DNA from: an uncultured Bacteroidales bacterium
Lineage (GTDB): Bacteria; Bacteroidota; Bacteroidia; Bacteroidales; Muribaculaceae
NCBI GenBank assembly: GCA_905210435.1
Contig: CAJLWO010000078.1
Coordinates: forward strand, 1-7,724
DNA: 7,724 nucleotides
Reading direction: 5' to 3'
Shown: piece after piece, positions 1 through 5,575 of the stretch
How the letters are laid out: each line of letters starts with the position of its first letter
How positions within the stretch are numbered: the first letter of the stretch is position 1
Translations under genes and position numbers: made by a program
Notes under the pieces: model-generated
What the model saw: only the letters and a program-made list of their open reading frames with translations
The model's database searches: none
What the model was told of the DNA's origin: nothing

Positions 1-1
1 T

Positions 2-340
2 TTGTTGCTCAGGTACTTAAAAAGTTATATTTGTAATAGTGTTGCGGAATTAAGGGATATAAAGAATGCCGGCAAGCGTGACGGCGACGAGGTAGCGCAG
101 GTGTACATACAGTTCCCTGAAATCGAAGGTGTCAAGACTCCCATCAAGCAGCTAAAAGGATTCAAGCGCGTCAACATCAGGAAGGGCAAGACCGAGAAGA
201 TGGAGATAAGCGTGCCGAAATCCGAGCTCAGACTCTGGGACGACAATAAGAAGGAATTCTATACTCCCGCAGGACCCTATAACTTCATGATCGGCAAGGC
301 GTCAGACAATATCGTGCTGCAATCGCCCGTGACAATATAA
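2..340 (+). CDS. GH3 beta-glycosidase, C-terminal fibronectin III-like domain (5'-partial)
   Basis: This is the 3' end of a glycoside hydrolase family 3 enzyme (beta-glucosidase or beta-xylosidase type). These enzymes release sugars from the non-reducing ends of oligosaccharides, usually in the periplasm of Bacteroidota. Only the C-terminal Fn3-like domain is present. It is recognised by KNAGKRDGDEVAQVYI, then PIKQLKGFKRV, a WDDNKKEFYTPAGPYNFMIG segment and a terminal strand ending at TAA. The catalytic domains and the upstream FGYGLSYT-type motif would lie left of the window. The frame is open to base 2, so no true start is visible. The first 20 or so residues (encoded by roughly bases 2-60) do not resemble the usual first strand of the domain, and they come from DNA much richer in A/T than the rest. 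The gene may therefore be truncated, rearranged or misassembled there. Substrate specificity cannot be told from this domain. Confidence 0.8.
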   Translation: MLLRYLKSYICNSVAELRDIKNAGKRDGDEVAQVYIQFPEIEGVKTPIKQLKGFKRVNIRKGKTEKMEISVPKSELRLWDDNKKEFYTPAGPYNFMIGKASDNIVLQSPVTI

Positions 341-555
341 GCCAGGGGGAGAAGTAGATATCCGAATGACGCATCACAATGACGCCTCTCCGAGGCTAAT
401 ACACTGATGGTGAAGCAGAACTAATCTTTCCGTGGTTAAAAACCGCGGCTACTATGCAAAGTCTCCTGATAATCAACCATGTAGTAGCCGCGGGTTCTTT
501 GCAGAGCAAAGTGCCAAAGGCGATAAACAACAAAAAATAAAAATAACGAACTGAA
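341..555 (+). promoter_or_regulatory. Non-coding leader with overlapping inverted repeats before the SGNH gene
   Basis: No gene is visible between the GH3 stop and the SGNH hydrolase start. The right half contains four pairings: A, 430-437 with 441-448 (8 bp including one G-U); B, 443-454 with 482-493 (12 bp, perfect); C, 497-502 with 506-511 (6 bp, 3-nt loop); and D, 455-461 with 497-503 (7 bp). A and B share 443-448, and C and D share 497-502, so A+D and B+C are alternative folds. B is followed by GTTCTTTGC, only weakly U-rich, so it could be a poor terminator for the GH3 gene or a regulatory leader. An 8-bp direct repeat AATGACGC lies at 365-372 and 378-385. I see no good TAnnTTTG promoter box; TTTGCA at 498-503 resembles the end of one but lacks the TA. 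Confidence 0.45.
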
Positions 556-1239
556 ATGAAACTGAAGAAACTTATAGCCGCAGTGGCTATAGCCACCATG
601 ACGATGCCGGCAATGGCAGAGCAACATATAGAGAGGGAATACGTGGAATGGACCGACGTATGGTTGCCGGGCGCCGACCGCAGCGACCTGCCGCACATAC
701 TCATCATAGGTAATTCCATAACAAAAGGGTACACGCCAAAAGTGGAGCCTGCATTCGAGGGGCGTGCCTATGTGGGGCGTATCTCCAACTCGAAATGTCT
801 GGGCGACCCTGCGCTGTTCGACGAACTGGAATCGGTGCTGAAACACAACAAATTTGACATCATCCATTTCAACAACGGACTTCACGGAGCCGGCTACACC
901 GAGGAGGAATATGACAAGGCTTTCCCAAAACTGATAAAGCTGATACGCAAGTACCAGCCCAAGGCAAAACTGATATGGGCATCGAGCACTCCGGTGCGCT
1001 GCGGCGAGGGGATGACGGGGCATACCGAATTTTCCAACCGCGTGAAAGTGCGCAACGAGATAGCGCTGAAGCATATCAACAAGGATGGCAACATCATGGT
1101 CAACGACCTGTGGAGCGTGGTTGTGGACCATCCCGAATATTACGTGGGAGGCGACGGCACGCACCCCGTGGAGTCAGGCTGGGAGGCACTGGCCGCCCAG
1201 GTGACGAAAGTGCTCAATCAGGTGCTCGAAGAAAAGTAA
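556..1239 (+). CDS. Secreted SGNH/GDSL-family hydrolase
   Basis: This is a 227-residue exported esterase/lipase-like enzyme of the SGNH hydrolase superfamily. Residues 1-21 form a Sec signal peptide: KLKK n-region, hydrophobic core and an A-M-A cleavage site before E22. There is no lipobox cysteine, so the product should be free in the periplasm. Conserved blocks are visible. Block I is IIGNSIT with the nucleophile Ser54 (GNS instead of GDS). Block III is HFNNGLHG around Asn107. Block V is GDGTHP, giving the Asp200/His203 pair. Family members hydrolyse esters, often removing acetyl groups from polysaccharides. The preceding GH3 gene makes a carbohydrate esterase role attractive, but that is inference. 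The start is the only ATG that supplies the signal peptide, and no Shine-Dalgarno sequence precedes it. The gene ends 38 bases before a strong terminator. It may be transcribed alone or with the GH3 gene. Confidence 0.87.
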   Translation: MKLKKLIAAVAIATMTMPAMAEQHIEREYVEWTDVWLPGADRSDLPHILIIGNSITKGYTPKVEPAFEGRAYVGRISNSKCLGDPALFDELESVLKHNKFDIIHFNNGLHGAGYTEEEYDKAFPKLIKLIRKYQPKAKLIWASSTPVRCGEGMTGHTEFSNRVKVRNEIALKHINKDGNIMVNDLWSVVVDHPEYYVGGDGTHPVESGWEALAAQVTKVLNQVLEEK

Positions 1240-1272
1240 TTCCGGTCACATCGGTAAAATCAACATAAAGTT

Positions 1273-1311
1273 AAAAAGGGGCGGGGGCGAGATGCCCCCG
1301 CCCCTTTTTTT
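1273..1311. terminator. Bidirectional intrinsic terminator between SGNH gene and rnfA
   Basis: An 11-bp perfect GC stem pairs 1278-1288 with 1294-1304 around a 5-nt loop (1289-1293). Five A lie on the left side (1273-1277) and seven T on the right (1305-1311). Read on the plus strand it ends the SGNH transcript. Read on the minus strand it is also a stem followed by five U, starting 9 bases after the rnfA stop codon, so one hairpin serves both converging units. It also marks the 3' end of the rnf operon: no further subunit gene such as rnfH follows. Confidence 0.93.
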
Positions 1312-1313
1312 GC

Positions 1314-1889
1314 TCAGCCTATGCCGGCGAAGCCCATGAATGCCATTGCAAGGATGCCGGCGGTAATCAGCGCCACCGGCACTCCGCGCATCGGCCGGGG
1401 AACGTCGGCCAGTTCGAGCTGCTCCCTTATGCCGGCGAAGATTACGAGCGCCATCAGGAAGCCTACGGCGGTGGCAAAGGCGTAGACAACGCTTTGCGTC
1501 AGCGACATGCCTTTCTGCGTCACCATGATTGCCACACCGAGTACGGCGCAGTTGGTGGTGATGAGGGGGAGGAATACGCCGAGTGCCACGTAGAGGCCGG
1601 GCGATACTTTTTTCATTATGATTTCGAGCATCTGCACCAGTGCGGCTATGACGAGGATAAAGAGTATGGTCTGCATGTACTCTATGTGAAGCGGCACGAG
1701 CACGAAGTTCTGGAGCAGCGATGTCACGAGCGTGGAGATTACCATTACCACGGTGACGGCGATGCCCATGCCCACGGCGTTGGTGAGCCTTGAGGATACT
1801 CCGAGGAAGGGGCAGATGCCTAAGAATTGCGCGAATACGATGTTGTTGACAAAGATTGCGGTTATGATTATGGCTAAATATTCAAGCAT
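1314..1889 (-). CDS. rnfA: RnfA, membrane subunit of the Rnf ferredoxin:NAD+ oxidoreductase
   Basis: RnfA is an integral inner-membrane subunit that pairs with the homologous RnfE to form the ion-translocating core. The 191-residue length matches the family. The sequence is almost wholly hydrophobic with about six membrane spans. It starts with the signature EYLAIIITAIFVNNIVFAQFLG, followed by C26 in GICPFLG and C114 in ITTNCAVLG. These two cysteines, with the pair in RnfE, are the expected ligands of the iron-sulfur centre buried in the membrane in Rnf and Na+-NQR. It is the last gene of the operon, 64 bases after rnfE, and runs straight into the terminator. No Shine-Dalgarno sequence precedes the ATG. 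The product looks intact, with every key residue present. Confidence 0.97.
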   Translation of the reverse strand: MLEYLAIIITAIFVNNIVFAQFLGICPFLGVSSRLTNAVGMGIAVTVVMVISTLVTSLLQNFVLVPLHIEYMQTILFILVIAALVQMLEIIMKKVSPGLYVALGVFLPLITTNCAVLGVAIMVTQKGMSLTQSVVYAFATAVGFLMALVIFAGIREQLELADVPRPMRGVPVALITAGILAMAFMGFAGIG

Positions 1890-1953
1890 AACTTTATATG
1901 ATGGTTCGGATTATGGACTGTTGTGACCGGGTGGATTGACGCGTTATGCGGGA

Positions 1954-2544
1954 TTATCCCTTGCGTCCCTGAATGTAGCGGTAGCCGGCAATCAGGAAAC
2001 CGAGCATGATGAATGCTCCGGGGGCGAGGATGAACAGCAGCGCGCCCGAGCTTTCGGGAAATATGCTGAGCGAGGCTATGCTGCCGCTGCCGAGAAATTC
2101 GCGGCAGGCTCCGAGCAGTGTAAGAGCTACGGTAAATCCGAGTCCGGCTCCGATGCCGTCGGCTATCGACGAGATGACGTTGTGGCGCGACGCGAAGGCT
2201 TCGGCACGTCCGAGAAGTATGCAGTTGACCACGATGAGCGGTATGAAGATGCCGAGGCTGTCGTTGAGCGCGGGGGCATAGGCCTGCATGAGCATCTGAA
2301 GCAGTGTCACGAACGTGGCTATGACCACAATATATACCGGTATCCGTATTTTGTCTGGTACAAGGTTTTTGATGCCCGATATGGCTCCGTTGGAGCAGAT
2401 GAGCACTCCGGTGGTGGCGAGTCCCATCGACATGCCGTTGATGGCACTCGATGTGGTGCCGAGGGTGGGGCACATGCCGAGGAGCAGTACGAAGGTCGGA
2501 TTCTCGAGTACGGCGCTGTGGTATATTGTCTTGATGAAATTCAT
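1954..2544 (-). CDS. rnfE: RnfE, membrane subunit of the Rnf complex
   Basis: RnfE is the second of the two paralogous six-span membrane subunits and faces RnfA in inverted topology. The 196 residues include the hallmarks ENPTFVLLLGMCPTLGTTSSAINGM near the N-terminus and FIPLIVVNCILLGRAEAFA in the middle. They supply C25 and C108, equivalent to C26 and C114 of RnfA, for the shared intramembrane cluster. C50 is additional and has no assigned role. The C-terminus GYRYIQGRKG is basic, as expected for a cytoplasmic tail. The gene begins 9 bases after the rnfG stop, consistent with one transcript, and has no Shine-Dalgarno sequence. Confusion with NqrD is unlikely because the neighbours are rnfB, rnfC and rnfG rather than nqr genes. 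Confidence 0.97.
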   Translation of the reverse strand: MNFIKTIYHSAVLENPTFVLLLGMCPTLGTTSSAINGMSMGLATTGVLICSNGAISGIKNLVPDKIRIPVYIVVIATFVTLLQMLMQAYAPALNDSLGIFIPLIVVNCILLGRAEAFASRHNVISSIADGIGAGLGFTVALTLLGACREFLGSGSIASLSIFPESSGALLFILAPGAFIMLGFLIAGYRYIQGRKG

Positions 2545-2553
2545 ACGCTGGTG

Positions 2554-3144
2554 TTATTTCGTGGTTTGTCGGTAATACTGCATGGCACCTTCGGCGGCGG
2601 TGTTGACGGCTTCGAGGAATGCGCGCGAGGAGATTGTGGCTGCGGTGATACCGTCGACGTCGCCTCCGTCCTTGCTCACGCGGAGTACGGTCTGCACGGG
2701 ATTTCTGCCGATGACGGAGCGCGACCCGTCGCCGCGGAACCATTCGCCCATCTTTGCGCCGAGGCCCGGTGTCTCGGAGTGGGATGTCACGTCGTAGCCG
2801 AGGATGTTGCCCTGCAGGTCAAATCCGACGACGATGGTGATGCGTCCGGAGAAGCCGTTGTCGGAACTGCTCTCCACGGCGCAGCCTATGAGTTCGCCTC
2901 CGTTGGTGGCGGGATATACGGTGACGGTGTTGGCGCCGACGGTGAGCTGTGTCTTTTCGGCCGCGGGGTCGTTGTCAAATCCCGTCACGACGTTGCGTAT
3001 CGCTCCGACGAGTTTGTCGGCGGCGGCTTTCTCACGTGCGGCGGCTGTCGACTGATATACGTAGCCGAGCAGGAATCCGGCTGCCATCGTGGTGACGGTC
3101 AGCACGATGACCATATTGGGAAGTGTCGATTTCAATTTTTTCAT
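2554..3144 (-). CDS. rnfG: RnfG, FMN-carrying subunit of the Rnf complex
   Basis: RnfG is a 196-residue membrane-anchored flavoprotein that passes electrons from the RnfA/RnfE cluster toward RnfD. One membrane segment (about residues 11-31) is followed by a soluble FMN-binding domain facing the periplasm. Visible motifs are SHSETPGLGAKM (121-132), typical of NqrC/RnfG proteins, and DGITAATISSRA (164-175). In the latter, T170 is the expected attachment site of FMN by a phosphoester bond. The usual consensus is D-x-x-(S/T)-G-A-T; here Ala168 replaces Gly. Flavin attachment needs ApbE, which is not encoded here. The ATG overlaps the rnfD stop as ATGA (3144-3141), so translation is probably coupled. 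Unlike every other gene in the operon it has a full Shine-Dalgarno sequence, AAAGGAGG, five bases upstream inside rnfD. Confidence 0.96.
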   Translation of the reverse strand: MKKLKSTLPNMVIVLTVTTMAAGFLLGYVYQSTAAAREKAAADKLVGAIRNVVTGFDNDPAAEKTQLTVGANTVTVYPATNGGELIGCAVESSSDNGFSGRITIVVGFDLQGNILGYDVTSHSETPGLGAKMGEWFRGDGSRSVIGRNPVQTVLRVSKDGGDVDGITAATISSRAFLEAVNTAAEGAMQYYRQTTK

Positions 3145-4082
3145 TTCTTCCTCCTTTCGCCGAATACGCGGGGGCGCGTCAGTTTGTTGATGAGCGGTGT
3201 GCAGCCGTTCATTATGAGTATCGCAAATGATATGCCTTCGGGATATGAGCCGTAATGCCTTATGACGAAGGTGATCAGGCCTATCAGTATGCCGTAGATG
3301 AGCATTCCTTTGGTGGTCATGGGGGATGTGACGTAGTCGGTGGCCATGAAAATAGCGCCGAGGAGCATTCCGCCCGAGAGCAGTTCGACAGCTATGTTGT
3401 TGCCTGTTACGGCTGCGGCTACTGCCACGGCACCGAGTATCGAGAGCGGTATGACGAGGCGGATGATGCGGCGTAGGGTGAGATAGAGCCAGCCTGCTAC
3501 AAGGGCTATCGCGCCGACTTCGCCGAGCGAGCCGCCCATGTTGCCGAGTGCCATCTGCGCTATGTCGATGCTTGATGCGTCAAGACCGCTCTCCTTCATG
3601 GCGCTGAGCATGGTGGCGCCTGTGAGGCCGTCGGGCGAAAGCGGAAGCGGCCATGTGGTCATCTCGACGGGGAAGGATATGAGCAGGAACACGCGTCCGA
3701 CGAGTGCGGGGTTGAATATGTTCTGCCCGGTGCCTCCGAATGCCATCTTGCCGACTCCGATTGCGAAAACGCCTCCTATGAATGCCATAGGCAACGGTAT
3801 CGACGAGGGGAGTGTCATGGCGAGCAGCAGGCCGGTGACTATGGATGTGCAGTCACTGAGGGCGTCGCGGCGTCCGAGCATATAGCGGGCGCATACAAAT
3901 TCGGTGAGCATGCAGGCTATGATTGTCACTGCCGCGACGAGTGCCGAGCGCCAGCCGAAAATCCATATTCCGCATGCGAAGGCGGGGAGGAGGGCCAGAG
4001 TTACCTCGAGCATCACGCGCCGGGTGGTACGCCGTGTCGACACGTGGGGCGAGCCTGTCACTATTATTCTGTTACTTTCCAT
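3141..4082 (-). CDS. rnfD: RnfD, flavinylated membrane subunit of the Rnf complex
   Basis: RnfD is a 313-residue multi-span membrane subunit with covalently bound FMN, homologous to NqrB. It passes electrons from RnfG toward the cytoplasmic RnfC. Key stretches are SDCTSIVTGLLLAMTLP (76-92), GKMAFGGTGQNIFNPALVGR (111-130) and the flavinylation motif SPDGLTGATMLS (149-160) with T157 as the FMN-carrying threonine. ATDYVTSPMT in the C-terminal half is also typical. The motif here is the canonical D-x-x-T-G-A-T, in contrast to RnfG. The start used gives the usual family N-terminus, with SPHVSTRRTTRRVM after a short leader. It lies 102 bases after rnfC, the widest gap between the rnf genes, and overlaps rnfG by four bases. 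No Shine-Dalgarno sequence is seen. Confidence 0.97.
   Translation of the reverse strand: MESNRIIVTGSPHVSTRRTTRRVMLEVTLALLPAFACGIWIFGWRSALVAAVTIIACMLTEFVCARYMLGRRDALSDCTSIVTGLLLAMTLPSSIPLPMAFIGGVFAIGVGKMAFGGTGQNIFNPALVGRVFLLISFPVEMTTWPLPLSPDGLTGATMLSAMKESGLDASSIDIAQMALGNMGGSLGEVGAIALVAGWLYLTLRRIIRLVIPLSILGAVAVAAAVTGNNIAVELLSGGMLLGAIFMATDYVTSPMTTKGMLIYGILIGLITFVIRHYGSYPEGISFAILIMNGCTPLINKLTRPRVFGERRKK
3150..3157 (-). promoter_or_regulatory. Strong Shine-Dalgarno site for rnfG inside the rnfD 3' end
   Basis: Read on the minus strand this is AAAGGAGG with a five-base spacer (AAGAA) to the rnfG ATG. It lies within the last rnfD codons, GAA AGG AGG AAG AAA TGA, so Glu-Arg-Arg-Lys-Lys-stop doubles as the ribosome binding site. 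None of the other starts in this operon has such a site, and Bacteroidota seldom depend on one. It confirms the rnfG start. Confidence 0.75.
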
Positions 4083-4120
4083 CAGATTGTTTTTCCCATT
4101 TTGACATTAATATAATGAGG

Positions 4121-4138
4121 CAAATGCAGTTGCATTTG
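4121..4138. repeat. 18-bp palindrome in the rnfC-rnfD gap
   Basis: CAAATGCA (4121-4128) and TGCATTTG (4131-4138) are perfect inverted copies separated by GT. As RNA this gives a 7-bp stem with a four-base loop. As DNA it is a two-fold symmetric site of the size an operator would have. It lies about midway through the 102-base gap (4083-4184). A second 8-bp palindrome, CACCGGTG, is at 4172-4179 next to the rnfC stop. No T-run follows either one, so they are not intrinsic terminators, and I see no -33/-7 promoter pair pointing at rnfD. Confidence 0.6.
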
Positions 4139-4184
4139 TGATAATGATAAGCGGATAATGACCGTTGCGGACACCGGTGCCGCG

Positions 4185-5534
4185 TCATTTTTTGCGCACG
4201 AGGGCTTTCCCGACTTTAATCCAGTCGACGAGGCGCCGTCCGGCCATGCAGCTGTAGCTGCAGCAGCCGCATTCCATGCAGTCGGTCACATGGCGTGCCG
4301 CGAGGCCGTCGGTGCGGCCGTGCTGGGAGAGCTTGGCAAGCATGTAAGGCTCAAGCCCCATCGGGCACACTTCGACACATCGGCCGCAACGCACGCATGG
4401 GGTTGCGTCGCGCAGGGGTGATTCCACGGCGTCAAGCAGGAGCAGTCCGCTCATGCCTTTGGTGGTGGAGCCTTGCGGACCGGCCATCGCGCGTCCCATC
4501 ATGGTGCCTCCGTTGATGATTTTGACAGTCGAAGCGGGTATTTCGCCCAGATGAGCTATTATATCTTTAAGCGGGGTTCCTACGGGCACGCGGTAGTTGC
4601 CGCGCCCTTCGTAGTTTTTACCGCTGACGGTCATGACGCGTTCGACGAGCGGCATTCCCCACACTACAGCGTGGTAGACGGCGAGTGCCGTGGATACGTT
4701 CTGTATTATCACGCCCTGCGATATGGGGAGGGCGCTCGGGGCGATTTCACGTCCGGTAAGAGTTTTCGTGAGCATCTTTTCGCCGCCCTGAGGGTAGCGG
4801 GTACGCATCGGGGCTACGGTGATGCGGTCGTGGGCGCGGGCTGCGGTCGTCATCCGGCTGATGGCCTGCGGCTTGTTGTCCTCAATGCCGACGATGCATC
4901 TGACATCGTCGCCCAACGCACGGAGTATCAGTTCTATTCCGGTGATTATCTCATGCGGCATCTCGCGCATTACGGCGTCGTCGCAGGTGAGATACGGTTC
5001 GCATTCGGCGCCGTTGATGAGCAGGAATTCGCAACGGGGGCTCCCCGGGGGAGGGGAGAGCTTGGTGGCGGTGGGGAAGGTGGCTCCGCCCATTCCGACT
5101 ATGCCGGCGCGGCGTATGATGTCGGTTATCTCCTGTGCGGAGAGCTGTGCGACGGCGGCTTCGCCGAGCGGACGTGCGTCGCATATGCTCTGCAGGTCGG
5201 CGGCGTGGTCGTTGTCGTCGGCTTCGATGATGATACCTTCGGCACCGTGGCCGTCGGCGGTCTCGATTCGACCGACGCTTTTTACCGTGCCCGATATGGG
5301 GGTGTGGACGTTGGCCGACACCGGTCCCTGCGCTTCGCCGATGAGGTCGAAACGGCTTACGTGGTCGCCTGCGGTGACTGTTGCCTTGGCCGGGCGTCCC
5401 AGTGACTGGCTGAGGCTGATTTCCACATGTCGCGGCAACGGCATGTCCTTTATTGGGCTTCCGGCGGTGAGTTTCATTTCGGGCGGGTGTATTCCCGTGC
5501 GGCCGAAACTTTTATGTATACAGAAGTGTTTCAT
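4185..5534 (-). CDS. rnfC: RnfC, NAD(H)-interacting iron-sulfur flavoprotein subunit of Rnf
   Basis: RnfC is the peripheral cytoplasmic subunit where electrons reach NAD+. In order, the 449 residues show GIHPPEMK near the N-terminus and a barrel-sandwich (lipoyl-like) region at about 30-105. The nucleotide/FMN fold includes GIVGMGGATFP (144-154), NGAECEPYLTCD (174-185) and YPQGGE (247-252). An SLBB-like segment around VPVGTPLKDII is followed by NGGTMMGRA (341-349). Two [4Fe-4S] motifs close the protein: C380/C383/C386/C390 (CVRCGRCVEVCP) and C419/C422/C425/C429 (CMECGCCSYSC). In the second motif Met replaces the usual Pro after the last Cys. There is no long alanine/lysine-rich tail of the kind seen in E. 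coli RsxC, so this is the short form. It starts 33 bases after rnfB and in the same frame; that spacer holds a 21-bp duplication. Confidence 0.97.
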   Translation of the reverse strand: MKHFCIHKSFGRTGIHPPEMKLTAGSPIKDMPLPRHVEISLSQSLGRPAKATVTAGDHVSRFDLIGEAQGPVSANVHTPISGTVKSVGRIETADGHGAEGIIIEADDNDHAADLQSICDARPLGEAAVAQLSAQEITDIIRRAGIVGMGGATFPTATKLSPPPGSPRCEFLLINGAECEPYLTCDDAVMREMPHEIITGIELILRALGDDVRCIVGIEDNKPQAISRMTTAARAHDRITVAPMRTRYPQGGEKMLTKTLTGREIAPSALPISQGVIIQNVSTALAVYHAVVWGMPLVERVMTVSGKNYEGRGNYRVPVGTPLKDIIAHLGEIPASTVKIINGGTMMGRAMAGPQGSTTKGMSGLLLLDAVESPLRDATPCVRCGRCVEVCPMGLEPYMLAKLSQHGRTDGLAARHVTDCMECGCCSYSCMAGRRLVDWIKVGKALVRKK

Positions 5535-5575
5535 TGCACTGTTGCTCTATGTCGTTGCACTGTTGGTCTATGCTT
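5534..5575. repeat. Two-copy 21-bp tandem duplication at the rnfB/rnfC junction
   Basis: Copies at 5534-5554 and 5555-5575 share TTGCACTGTTG(C/G)TCTATG, 17 of the first 18 bases. Read on the minus strand, each copy carries an in-frame TAG. The right copy contains the rnfB stop (5570-5568) and the left copy repeats that stop 21 bases later (5549-5547), just before the rnfC ATG. Because 21 is a multiple of three, rnfB, both TAGs and rnfC share one reading frame. Confidence 0.85.

Noticed and set aside
443..493. Inverted repeats around 27 bases considered as an invertible, phase-variable promoter.
   Set aside because: The invertible segment would be too short, it contains no TAnnTTTG promoter, and no recombinase gene is nearby.
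436..1164. A 242-codon minus-strand frame opposite the SGNH hydrolase.
   Set aside because: The plus-strand gene has a signal peptide and all SGNH catalytic blocks; the antisense frame matches nothing recognisable.
1936..3255. A 439-codon plus-strand open frame across rnfE, rnfG and the end of rnfD.
   Set aside because: It lies opposite three clearly recognisable rnf genes, has no family resemblance and low-complexity composition. It is a shadow caused by GC-rich codon use.
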